Positions 32,966 through 42,989 of a stretch of 64,000 nt of DNA are shown piece by piece. Source of the DNA: Tigriopus japonicus (lineage: Eukaryota > Arthropoda > Copepoda > Harpacticoida > Harpacticidae); the NCBI GenBank assembly GCA_010645155.1, contig CM021315.1, forward strand, positions 5,024,820 through 5,088,819, written 5' to 3'. The first letter of the stretch is position 1. Each line of letters starts with the position of its first letter. The translations under genes were made by a program, and so were the position numbers. The notes under the pieces are model-generated. The model made no database searches. It saw nothing but the letters and a program-made list of their open reading frames with translations, and had not been told where the DNA came from.

Positions 32966-35564
32966 ATGAATAGAAGGGTATTATTTTCCCTTCTTCTTTC
33001 ATTTTGCCACTGTGAGAAAACGAGACATATTGGTTCAGTTTTCCGTTTGGCTCATCATGTTCGGGCTTTGGATATCTTTCCACGGGCTCTTTGGATGGAT
33101 GTAAACTTTTTTGAGACATCTATGATCTTACCATTTGACGGTCATTCCTCAATTCTCCCAATATACTTTAGCAAAACAAGGTAAGCTAAGTTAAGTAAGA
33201 GAAGGTCTTTCTTACCACAAGAACAAAAAAATCTCACAAAGTATGCCAAAATATGGCACAGGTGGTACTTAACCCGAAGATATTGTTTTCTCGGTTTTAT
33301 GAATTTATGAACAGGTTTGCAGAAAAATGACACCATAATTAATTGATAAATAATTAGTAATGATTCATCACTATCCTAGGTTAATAGTCTGTTTTTTACC
33401 ACCGTTTTTTTGCTTCTACGCCATTTAGTCTACTCGCATTAACGTTTATCATTTCTTGACAGCAATGGTAACTACAGTGAAATCAAGGACTCGACAATGG
33501 CACTTTCGGACTCGTGCAAGTTCTTGGAAGAATCTGGGCCTATTTTATCTCCAACGATTGCAATTCTCATTTTTGGGGAATGCGAAATCCTCAAAATTAA
33601 CCACTTGGCGATGAATTTGGAATCAAAAGTAATAGGAAGATAAAATATTTCTGTTTGGAATGACAAATAAAATCAACACTGATGTTTTACGATCAACGAC
33701 GCTTCGTTTTACAGATTTTTATAATCGATAAAGATTGGACAGTTCAAGAAATCTACAAAATCGACAGTACCAGCGACAATGTGATATCCCAAAATATTGG
33801 TGCATTTGACCCAAACCGAGGGTTTCATTTGGAGCAACCATTAATTTGGTATCGTCGTCAAAACTTGCAAGGATTTCAATTCAGGGTTGGATACTTGGAA
33901 GAAAGCCATCTCATGGTTGTTCTAGGGTCCAACGGATCTTACCAAGGATATTTGGGCAACATTTTCCAACAACTGAAAGATACTCTCAACTTTAGTTCAA
34001 CCTTGATTCCAGACCCAACAAATCGTTATGGCGCATTGATTAACGGCACCGCATTTGATGGGATCGTTGGCATGATCCAACATGGCAAAATTGACTTTGG
34101 ATTGGCTGATCTATCAATCACTGAAAGCCGATTGGAAGTCATAGATATTCTGGAACCATGTTGGGCAACTGCTTACAGGTTTGATTTTATATTCTGTTGT
34201 CTGTTCGATTACAATTTTTTGGTAGATTTTTGCATTCCAAATCGTGTGATGCCACCGTTACATTAAAAGGGTGCACTCAATTTCCTGCTCACTATGCTTT
34301 GAAGATGGGCAAAGTCATTGGAAGTATGTACAACATGATTTGTTTAGTGCAAGTCTAGTGCCCACGAAAAAAGCATCTCATTTCAAGTTAACAAAACCAA
34401 ATAATTTCTGCCATAACAGACAGTTCTGATTTCCCCAAATGGACCATCAGAGCCATTTAGAGAACTTATTTGATACAAGGAAATGATTTTTTTTTTCAAA
34501 CCTGAAATGTATTTCGACCCACGAATTATATACATATGAGAAATTAGGACCCTTAAAAGTAAGGTTATTGCAAAAAAATAAAGGATATGTGTAACAACGT
34601 AAGTGTAGTCAAACTCATCAATTCCTCTTTCTTTCTCGATTGCAGACTTTTATTGAAACGCCCAGGAGATTCAATTCAATGGACCACATACCTTCGTGGA
34701 TTTGATGCCTTATTTTGGGTAACATACTTAGTTATGATTTTGGCACTATTGTTCGTGTCCCTTGGTATGGCAAGATATGGGAACATTCCCCTGGACCAAT
34801 TTCTTGGGCATTTTTTTGGCTCGATCTTGAATCGCGAGATTCAAACAATCGATCCCAAGATGCTCAAGCCAAGTTTGCGAGTACTTACGCTCACTATGCT
34901 CATTTTTTCATACGTTGTGTTTTCCACCTACAATGCAGTCCTCACTTCTTTCTTGGCCACAAGGGAAATATCTGTACCAGTTCAAACCCTGGATGATTTT
35001 TTGAAACCGGATGTTAAACTGGCCTTGAAAGCTGGAACTGCTACCTATGACATGTTCCGATACGCCAAGGAGGGATCACTGTTCCAACAGATTTATGAGA
35101 CGAAAATTAAACCCGACAAATTGGCCACGTTTGAAGGAGGAAGTATTTCAGTTGATACACCGGAATCTAACAAGACTTTGCTTCTTAATCTGGGCTATCA
35201 TTTAATCTTGGACTCAAATTTTCATGCTTTTGCCAACAAAGATCCCTGTCAATACATATTTGCGCCATTCGAAAAATTCCTCATCGATTTCAGCTCATTT
35301 GGTGTTCCAAAAGATTCTCCTTTTAAAAATCTGTTCAATTATTTTCTCAGACAGCAACGGGATTCCGGGATATGGCGAACTTATAAACAGCGAATTCTAT
35401 ATAGTCGACTATATGAATCTCAAGGAAACAATTGTGAAACTGAGGATGGCAATGAAGTCTATGGTTTGAAATTTGACATCACTCTCCCAGCATTTATTGT
35501 ATTCGCTTGCGGAATCCTCATCAGTTTTGGCATTTCCATTGTTGAAAAACTTTGGAGCAGATAG
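32966..35564 (+). CDS. Divergent ionotropic receptor (IR), gene 1
   Basis: Four exons: 32966-33180, 33463-33628, 33715-34178, 34646-35564 (587 codons plus TGA/TAG-type stop at the end). Introns are GT-AG with phases 2, 0, 2. The start has a good context (ACCATGA) and a signal peptide (MNRRVLFSLLLSFCHC). Residues 128-281 form the S1 lobe, with SITESRLEVIDILEP holding the ligand-type arginine. Then come TM1 (ALFWVTYLVMILALLF), the pore (QFLGHFFGSILNREI), TM2 with STYNAVLTSFLA in place of the iGluR SYTANLAAFL, the S2 lobe (385-550) and TM3 near the C-terminus. The third binding site position has Asp (LILDS) instead of Glu. IRs are chemosensory cation channels of sensory dendrites. A poly(A) signal lies at 35672. 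Intron 3 uses GTTTGA and is long (467 bp). Confidence 0.88.
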
Positions 35565-35940
35565 TTCCAAGCATGAAAAAAATCACCATTTTTTCGACAC
35601 TTTTTCTTTGGTGCACCTCATAGGCAACTTAAGAGCATTTCTATAGTTCAAAAATATGCTAACACCTTTCTAATAAAAATGAACACAGTTTGGGTTTCTG
35701 AAGTGTCATCAATCCCATTTAAAAAAAAACGCCACGATTGATTCTGATCAAACACAAACAATTAAGTGAAACATCCAGCAGGACCTTTCACGGTCGGTGA
35801 TGAAGCCTTCAATGATAGAGAAGTTATGGCCAGTATGCTTCGGAGATCAGGTTTCTAAGGTATTTTCAATTCTAAACTGGTAGGACAAATAGGCCATGGC
35901 TATATAGTAGTGATGTTATTGAGACTGGCATTGCTAGTCG
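35565..35940. other. 3' flank of IR gene 1
   Basis: AATAAA at 35672-35677, about 110 bp after the stop, is the likely polyadenylation signal. No further gene is seen. Confidence 0.6.
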
Positions 35941-35944
35941 GAAT

Positions 35945-36655
35945 AACCAATTAGATGATCTAGTAGTTAAGGACCAAGATGCTGTTGGGGCCATCAGGAA
36001 CTGAAATCTCTCAAGTTCTCCTGGACCTGATGGTGTGACATCTCAGTTTCTGATGAAATGCTCGGAGACTCTTGTTCCTACATTTTGTTCCTTGATGCGT
36101 CGCTTCTTGGATCAGGGCAAGATTCCCTCTTTTTTAAAATTGACTTATATTGTTCCAATATTTAAGGCGGAGATAAGTCACTCCTTAGTAATTATAGGCC
36201 CATTTCCAGCATTGCAAAGGTTTTTGAGAAGATCATATAATCCAAGCTTTTAGATATTTGAAAGCCCATGATATCATTCCCCTGAACATCATGGGGTTCG
36301 AGCTCATTTTAGTACAGTCGCCCAATTGGTTGATCATATAGAGCAAATCATTGAGGGTCTTGAAAGTCACGAGTCAGTTGATGCAGTCTATCTTGACTTT
36401 GTCAAGGCTTTTGATAAGGTGGACCATGGTGTTTAGCTCAATAAACTCAGAGAACTTGTGATGCAGGGTAAGGTCCTGAATTGGATTGATAGTTTTATGA
36501 GAGAAAGGAAGCAAATGGCTAAAGTTAAAGGACCATTAAGTGGCATGTATGATGTCAAGTCAGGTGTTCCCCAAGGTTCCATTTTGGGTCCGCTGTATTT
36601 CCTGTTGGTTACTGTTAGGTCTACGTTAGCAGAAAAAGTTAATTGCAAAAAGTGA
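35945..36655 (+). pseudogene. CR1/Jockey-like LINE reverse transcriptase fragment
   Basis: Frames joined across stops and shifts read SPGPDGVTSQFLMKCSE, IPSFLKLTYIVPIFKAE, a FRAHFSTVAQLVDHIE stretch, DAVYLDFVKAFDKVDHGV (block A), and SGVPQGSILGPLYFLL (block B). These are standard blocks of CR1/Jockey RTs. The YADD box and everything after it are missing, and several stops occur. It lies between IR genes 1 and 2. Confidence 0.85.
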
Positions 36656-37368
36656 CGTTTCCTTGATGGAAGATCCCTAATTTATTGGCAAGAGGAGTAC
36701 ACTTGTGCAGAAACTCAGGATTAATCAAAAAAAAATGGATGACATAAGTTTCTTTTAACAGATTCATCAATGAAAAAATATCCGTACTATACCAAATAAG
36801 GCATTTGGCTCCAAATTTTGCAAATTATTGTTTATTGTTTAAATATTGCCCTTGTGTTCTCTCTTTGCAAGTGCATTTAAAAAGAGAATTGGTCTTAAGG
36901 CTTGTCCACGCTTTTGCTCTATAAATAGGGCACAACAAATGCAAAGTGCCTTATAGATCAAATACCATCATAGATACGTTGGCCTGTTTGGATTAAACAC
37001 GTTGCCATTATTTTGATCTTCGCTAAAGTAATAATAAATACTGTATTGTACGCAAATTGTAACTGAAATTTTAAGTTTTGCAATATTAGGTAGTGGGTGC
37101 TGAGATAAACTTGCCAAAGGAAGTCTAATCTTGGCCTAATGATCCATTCTTTGAAACCCAACCCACCTTGAGACACACTATTTGCTCATCAGTTCTCATT
37201 GTCAGTTTGTAATTGAACGTACGCCCTTCATCAAAACTGGTTCGGTCATGACTAGAGTAGTATTTGCACCTAGTCTTGACGTTGAGGCTAATTCAATTTA
37301 GGTGGCATTAAAAAACCAAGAAAGCAGTTTACAGTTCGAATTTACTTTTCATGCATACTTACTTCGCC
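36656..37368. other. Intergenic DNA upstream of IR gene 2
   Basis: No coding sequence. A TATAAATAG-like word at 36920 (CTCTATAAATAGGG) is a fair TATA-box candidate, but it lies about 440 bp before the ATG. Confidence 0.45.
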
Positions 37369-39356
37369 ATGGGTTCTCTGACAAAGTGCGTGATTTTCTT
37401 GATTCTTTGTATTATTCATGGTCATGGTGAACGATTGAGTTTCAATTCCTCCAGTATTTTTAATTACTTGGAAGAAATTCTCGAGAGCTCGCCTCGAGAA
37501 GTGTTCCTTATTCTCGCCAACGTTGATGATCAAAGCTTGGAGGCTTATCTTCCAGTTATGACTCAAGACAAATCAATTCTTGTCTTTGACCTCAAGTTCC
37601 TCAATAGGTACTTATGATCTCTAATTCGGTAAACTTGCAACATATTGTTACCTGACCCCCTTCACTTCTATCTTAGATCACGACTTTTGGCTTCTAAAAA
37701 ACCTGCAGTTGTTATTGATACTTGCGAATCTTCCATTGTGCCGCTATTCAATAGCCTATTGAACATAAAAGCCAAAATTTTAATTTTGGCAAAATGTGTG
37801 GATGACGTCATCAATGGGCTAAATCTGGAAATAGATTCTCACGTAAATTGAACGTCGAACAGGTTTGGCTTTGCCTCCAATAAAACTAGTCATTTTTTTA
37901 GATATTGACCCTGACAAGCGACAATGCAGTAACCGAGTTCTACAAAGTCTCACTTTCTCATTGGAAGGTGATTTCCGCCATGATTGGGACCTTCGATCCA
38001 TCCAAAGGCATGAATTGGACTGCACTCAGTTTTTGGGACAGGCGAAATAATTTGGAAGGCTTGAATTTTAGATCAGTCCATTTCTCTAGAACTTATAGGG
38101 CTCTTTTCAATATCCAAGATGGTCTACCTGAAGGTTACTTTGGCCGAATATTTAACCTCTTGCGCTCCGATTTGAACTTCAATTACACGTTGATTGATCA
38201 GGGAATCTTCAACAACGGCTCAGACACAGAAAGAAAGACTATCACTGACCTGCTCATTGAAAACTATGCAGATATAGCAGTTGGGGATGTCTCCATCACT
38301 TTCGAACGTGCCCAAAAAGTTGATTTCTTAGACCCGCTTTGGGAATCTCCATTTCGGTAAATATCAACCTAGACGTTAAGAGATGTAGTAAGAGTCTAAC
38401 TTTGCTTTTACATTTCTGAAAGGTTTGTCTATCGAAAATCCCCGCTCATGATCCATTGGAAGGCTTACGCCAACGTGTTCTCGTTGGATATCTGGATTAC
38501 ATTATTTTTGGTTGTTCTCACCCTGTTTCTACTGGTTCCACTTTTATGGAAGATTCATGAGATTCCCAAGTCTCAGACTTTCGCCTTTCTCTATGGTGCA
38601 GCTTTGAACCGAGATATCCCATCACTTCATTCTCAATCGAGGGTAGCCCCTGTATCGTTTCACTTGACTCAATTCACAATCTTGATGTTCTTTTACGTCA
38701 TTCTAAGCATTTACAATGCCATCCTTACTTCGTCTTTGGCCAATCCCAGTGATGTTCCCATAAACAAAATGGAGGACCTGCTAAAACCCGAAATTAAGTT
38801 GGGCCTTATGAAAAAGACACAAACCTATAAGAGGCTTAAAAAGGCTCATCCAGATTCATTATATGGCAGGATTTACAAAGAAAAACTTAATGATCCCTTG
38901 ACTTCAGCTTATGAAATTGGTGTGGAGAATGGGACTCTAGTTGGCATAACAGAGTTTCTAAAAATCGAGTTTGATCTTTTAGATCAAGGTTACCTAATCA
39001 TGACTTCAGAAATGAAGGCCAGGCAATTGATATCTACCTTTTGTGAGTATGGGATGGCTCCTGTCAAAACCAGGTTGACGGATGAGAGCAGCTTGGCTTT
39101 GCCTAAAGATTCCCCGTTTACAGAATTATTTAACCATCGCATTAGAAAATATCACGAAACTGGACTCATTGACAAGTTTATTGACGATATGCTGAAGGAT
39201 CTGGAGAAGGAACCCTCGAACCAATCTGAATGTACCTCTGATCCAGAGCTTGGGTTTGATAGGACCTTGTTTGTGTTTGTGATTTTGGTCATTGGAATCG
39301 GCTCCGGTGGAATCTTGGCGATCATAGAAATCGTTACTCAAAACTATTTGGATTGA
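37369..39356 (+). CDS. Divergent ionotropic receptor (IR), gene 2
   Basis: Exons: 37369-37607, 37677-37842, 37902-38356, 38423-39356 (597 codons, stop TGA). Introns are only 69, 59 and 66 bp, with the same phases 2-0-2 as its neighbours; exon 2 is 166 nt, the same as in gene 1. I chose ATG-37369 (CGCCATGG) over ATG-37351 because of context; it opens a signal peptide (MGSLTKCVIFLILCIIHGHG). The S1 lobe ends in VSITFERAQKVDFLDP with the ligand arginine kept. TM1 is DIWITLFLVVLTLFLLV, TM2 ends in SIYNAILTSSLA, TM3 is TLFVFVILVIGIGSGGILAI. The S2 acidic site reads IMTSE, with Thr where iGluRs have Glu, so glutamate itself is an unlikely ligand. It is the most divergent of the three. Poly(A) signal at 39388. 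Confidence 0.88.
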
Positions 39357-39911
39357 TCGGAAGCAGTCTCTGTTATGTTGTATAAAAAATAAAACGAAAA
39401 GTTTCGACAAAATACCTAGCAGAAATACTTTTGAAATAAAACGATTGAGAAAAAATAAACATTCAAATTACTAGAACCTTATCAAAGGGCCAGAAATGAC
39501 AACAAGAGTTCTTAAGCATTTTCGACACAAGCTTCTTCTAGAACCACCTTGGAAACCTCTGAAAAACACTTTAAAAAATACTAAATAGGACTAGGATCTG
39601 TTTTGCTGTGGAGCTGAAATCCAAGACGTTTGAAGGAGTAAGGTCAGCTGATGATCATGCTCATCAAATATCAAACGTCAGGGATTTCCGCTTCACAGCA
39701 AAATAGCAACTTTGTCCCACTCCTTATGATGAAAATCAGGGCCACCTATTTTGGACTTTTTCCAATAGCACTTGGGCCTACAAACACACCCTTGGGCCTA
39801 AATAGTGGGTTTGGAACAAAGGGTTGCGAATGAAAACTCATGAAATATTTATGTCATTGCTAAAATGATATCCTCATTTGGCCGCAAAACTGAACTAGCC
39901 TTAGTCAAGAC
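39357..39911. other. Intergenic DNA after IR gene 2
   Basis: It contains the poly(A) signal of gene 2 at 39388-39393. From about 39770 the sequence begins to resemble 42655 onward (CCTACAAACACACCC), marking the left part of the duplicated receptor block. Confidence 0.6.
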
Positions 39912-40069
39912 TGGGGTGCAGATTTCAGGCAAATAAGTTTTTTTTGCCCAAAAACATGATTATTTGCTATTTGTTAGCTTTTAAAGTTTATTTGCCAATT
40001 TGGACGCTTTTATTTGCCATTTTTGGGGCCTAAAAGGCAAGTTTTATTTGCCAGAAATCTGCACCCCTC
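39912..40069. mobile_element. Small hAT-like MITE (158 bp) with empty paralogous site
   Basis: The ends are TGGGGTGCAGATTTCAGG and, reverse-complemented from the right, GAGGGGTGCAGATTTCTGG. The flanks GTCAAGAC (39904-39911) and GTCATGAC (40070-40077) match at 7 of 8 positions, a slightly decayed 8-bp duplication. The paralogous region upstream of gene 3 (about 42850-42880) runs from CAAAACTGAACGCAACCCTTA straight into TCATGACGTTGC without the insert, so it preserves the empty site. The interior repeats TTTATTTGCCA words. Confidence 0.8.
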
Positions 40070-40180
40070 GTCATGACGTTGCTTGAGTTCCGCCCTTGCC
40101 TATCAAACTATAAACCATAGGTAGCATTTAAAGTCTATTTGAAGGTTTTCAAAAGACCAAACATCCAAAGCTTAACAGAC
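40070..40180 (+). promoter_or_regulatory. Conserved upstream block of the IR pseudogene
   Basis: The 110 bp before the pseudogene ATG align closely with 42872-42989 before gene 3: both contain TCATGACGTTGC, GAGTTCCGCCCTTGCCTATC, a GCATTT.AAGTCTA block and GACCAAACA.CCAAAGCT. It probably contains the core promoter and 5' UTR of this receptor subtype. Function is inferred from position and homology only. Confidence 0.55.
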
Positions 40181-41037
40181 ATGAATATTTGGCTTCAGTT
40201 TTGTTCGTATATTGCGCTTTTTGCGTGCAAAGTTATCTCATTGCAAAATGGCAGCTTTCCTTTTCATTAGTTTCTCAAAACTCGAAGCTTTTCCTCGCTT
40301 TATTTGGGTCAATGAGGAAGTCATTTAGAACCTTGATTCTTCCTTCAGTCACGGAATTTTCCTCCCTTACCTTTACAATTCATTGGCTCGAGGTACTGAA
40401 AATAACTGGTCAGTTGAATCGCTGTCGCCAATGTTTTTTTTGCTATTTTACGGAGCTTAACAACTTGAGATCACACATGGAACCATGTTTATTAGTTTTT
40501 AATTCTTGCTACTATCTCAAGGATTTTTCCCTTAACATAGCTAACATTGCCATTGTAATATTTGATGATTGTGACCTGCAACTAGTTCGGCAATGGTCCA
40601 TGAACATGGAATCAAGGTTCGATATTAACGCAAATGTTGTTACCAGATACTTTTCGGTTCCTGCATAACTCGATGTATGGGATAACTAAACACATGATAA
40701 CCGAGTACTGCGGAAAACTCGGTGCACCGGATATCAGGGTACATTGGAAAACCCGGAACAGGAAGATTCAGTACAGTAAGTGGCTGCAGCGGATAACTCG
40801 GTACACCGTTTTTCCTTCGTTGTGTTTGCAACGTACACGGCGGTTCTCTGTTCATTTTTCGCCAAACGAGAGTTTAACGTGCTTGTCAAAAGCTTAGAAG
40901 ACTTTTTGAAGCAAACTTGCCTTTTAAAAAGAACAGTTATTAACGATATGTTCCAGTTCGCCAAGAAAGGTACGATATTTAACAAACTAAATGAACAAAA
41001 AGTAAAGCATGATCAAAGGGCCATGAGTGACCGAAAG
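40181..41037 (+). pseudogene. IR pseudogene with internal deletion (gene 3 paralogue)
   Basis: It starts MNIWLQFCSYIALFACKVIS LQNG like gene 3, but exon 1 is broken by a stop and frameshifts after about codon 29. Exon 2 is intact (ELNNLRSHMEPCLLVF ... IFDDCDLQLVRQWSM, to about 40615). Exon 3 (S1 lobe) and the first part of exon 4 (TM1 and pore) are replaced by about 140 bp of unrelated filler (40655-40800). It then resumes with FVVFATYTAVLCSFFAKREF and KKGTIFNKLNEQKVKHDQRA, equivalent to the end of TM2 and the start of S2, and is cut off near 41037. No functional channel can result. Closest relative in the window is gene 3 at 42990-46370. Confidence 0.85.
40655..40800. other. Filler DNA at the pseudogene deletion junction
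   Basis: Short related words GATAACTCGGTACACCG, GATAACCGAGTACTGCG and AACTCGGTGCACCGGATA recur in both orientations within 140 bp. Nothing homologous is present in the intact paralogues. Confidence 0.6.
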
Positions 41038-41428
41038 AGATCTTGACCGAAAGCAAAACTGTTGCCTGAAAGAGGGCTTAACTGAAACGAAACCGAGAGC
41101 TGCTGACAACAAAATTATATGAATACAAAATCCACCTCAAATTCAAATTGCTCTTGTGTTTGATGTTTTGGGCAATCGCAAATTTAATGAGTCTGAAAAC
41201 TAAAGTTTCAGAAGTTTTTGGACCAAAATGCCTTCGGTTTTGTTCTCAAACTCCATTCTTTAGAGTGCATGTCTGATTTTGTCATCGGGAGGAATAACCA
41301 AAACCGGAACCAAAATGTCGGTCGAAATTTTGCTATACTGTACACAACATATAACATATAAAAGCGATACACCGTAAAAAAAAACTAACCTAAAATTAAC
41401 CTAAAATCATAACATTTTTCAATAAAGA
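41038..41428. other. Gene-less stretch
   Basis: It begins with GACCGAAAGAG/GACCGAAAGCA repeats at 41028-41060 and is otherwise unremarkable. Confidence 0.45.
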
Positions 41429-41711
41429 CCATTATGAATACCTCCCTACCCTCATGAGTAGATCGAAATGGATGAATGTTTGTCGAAACTTTTCCGTGGG
41501 TGATACCGTATTGGTCCTGGAATCAAATTTACCGAGAGGCGAGTGGAGGGTAGGGAGGATAGTGGAGACCCATCCTGGAAGAGATCCTAGTTCGAGCTGC
41601 GACAGTGGAAATTTCGGAGGGAGAGAGAAAAACTCGACCAATCGCCAAGTTATACGTCATCAAGAAGAAAGAAGATATCGTTGGGAGCTCGGACAAGGGA
41701 GAGGATGAGGA
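41429..41711 (+). pseudogene. BEL/Pao retrotransposon pol, extreme C-terminus
   Basis: The frame reads EYLPTLMSRSKWMNVCRNFS, then VGDTVLVLESNLPRGEWRVG and RIVETHPGRD. This is the conserved end of BEL/Pao integrases (DUF5641-type region). A frameshift after PGRD removes the usual DG.VR sequence. It runs directly into the putative LTR. Confidence 0.8.
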
Positions 41712-41951
41712 TGTTTGAACGGATTTGATGTCGGTTTTGTCCCTTGTCGAGCTAGGCCAAGTTTGAATTCTCCCGCCAAGTCTGATGAATCACAAGCAAG
41801 CAAGAGAAAAGAGATGAGCGGGAAAACCCAGTTTTCAGTATGTAGAGAAATTTGGATAAGAAAAAGAACGAAAGAGATTAATAAAGAAATATAGATTTAA
41901 ACCTGTACAGTCCATTGAATTGAAGGATAGTGGCGTGAAAGCGTCCGAACA
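41712..41951 (+). mobile_element. Putative 3' LTR of the BEL/Pao element (about 240 bp)
   Basis: It begins TGTTTGAAC directly after the pol end and finishes GTCCGAACA, giving the usual TG...CA ends. It contains AATAAA at about 41880. The next base starts an IR gene relic, so the right boundary is sharp. No second LTR is in the window to confirm the ends. Confidence 0.6.
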
Positions 41952-42022
41952 CTGAAGGATCTGGAGAAGGAACCCTCGAACCAATCAGAGTTCACCTCTG
42001 ATCCAGAGCTTGGGTTCGATAG
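41952..42022 (+). pseudogene. 71-bp relic of an IR gene 2-like last exon
   Basis: It matches 39192-39262 of gene 2 almost base for base and reads LKDLEKEPSNQSEFTSDPEL in the same frame (Cys in the gene is Phe here). Sequence before it was displaced by the LTR, and sequence after it diverges. It shows that a gene 2-type copy once lay here. Confidence 0.85.
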
Positions 42023-42871
42023 AGGTTCACGAGCATTTTCGAGTGAGCTTGAAAGCCTTTGCAAAATCCCTTCAACAGATGATCTGGGGTCTACAACAAC
42101 TTTGGGATCAAGACCCGTGAAATTTGATTTCTTTTATAATCAGGGGCCCTCTGAAAAGAAACTGTTGCGTACTACCGGGTGATGCATTTAACCAGAACTG
42201 TAACCATGTCCGTAACTAGCAAATGATTGATCTCACAAAAAATTACAAAGCTCAAAAAGATGCAGCAGATTCCAGCTCTTCAGATACATTTGGTTTTATT
42301 TGCTTTATGTGGCCTTATATTTTATCATAGCCAATTGTCAAAAGGGAGAAAAAGTCACGAATAAGAGTCACGAACGCTTCGTTTTCAGAAATGACCCTTG
42401 ACGAGAAAAATCTTCGTCGCTTAAATATTGAACATGGGTTAATTTGTGTTTTCTGACTTTTCAAGCCAAGTGTTTGGCAAATCGTATCCAATGAAGATGA
42501 CGGTCATATATGGTTTCAATCACGAGTTATAGACTATAAAATTAGGTGTTCCGTTTCTTTTGAAACACCCGGCAGAGTTTCTAGTGCTTTAAAAGGCCTA
42601 CGAATAAGCGATCAAGGCAGTGTTGCTCTGCCCTTGGGCCACTCATTTTGAATTTTTCAGTATCCTGGGTCTACAAAAACACCCTTGAGGCCAACCTTGC
42701 CGCCATTTTTACCTTCCTCCATAACCTTGGGGGTTATGGAGTTGCGAGCGATTTCGCATTTTGGCTATGGTCTCGATAAATATACTGTAGGTACATGTAA
42801 TATTAATGTCATTGGTAACGAGTAATTGGTAACCATTTCCTCATTAGGTACCAAAACTGAACGCAACCCTT
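42023..42871. other. Intergenic DNA between relic and gene 3
   Basis: From about 42655 it is homologous to the region before the pseudogene (from about 39770). No coding sequence is seen. Confidence 0.55.
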
Positions 42872-42989
42872 ATCATGACGTTGCTCGAGTTCCGCCCTTG
42901 CCTATCAAATTATTTGACAAAGGTTGCATTTGAAGTCTACTATAGTTTTTTCACATGACCAAACACCCAAAGCTCATCACTGATCAGAC
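42872..42989 (+). promoter_or_regulatory. Conserved upstream block of IR gene 3
   Basis: It aligns with 40071-40180 in front of the pseudogene up to the ATG. It is a candidate promoter/5' UTR retained through duplication. No canonical TATA box is obvious. Confidence 0.55.

Noticed and set aside
37351..37368. Upstream ATG as the start of IR gene 2
   Set aside because: It would add MHTYFA before the signal peptide; the next ATG has a much better context.
40189..40668. 159-codon ORF at the pseudogene
   Set aside because: It mixes frames of broken exon 1, an unspliced intron and the real exon 2; only the ELNNLRSH part is receptor sequence.
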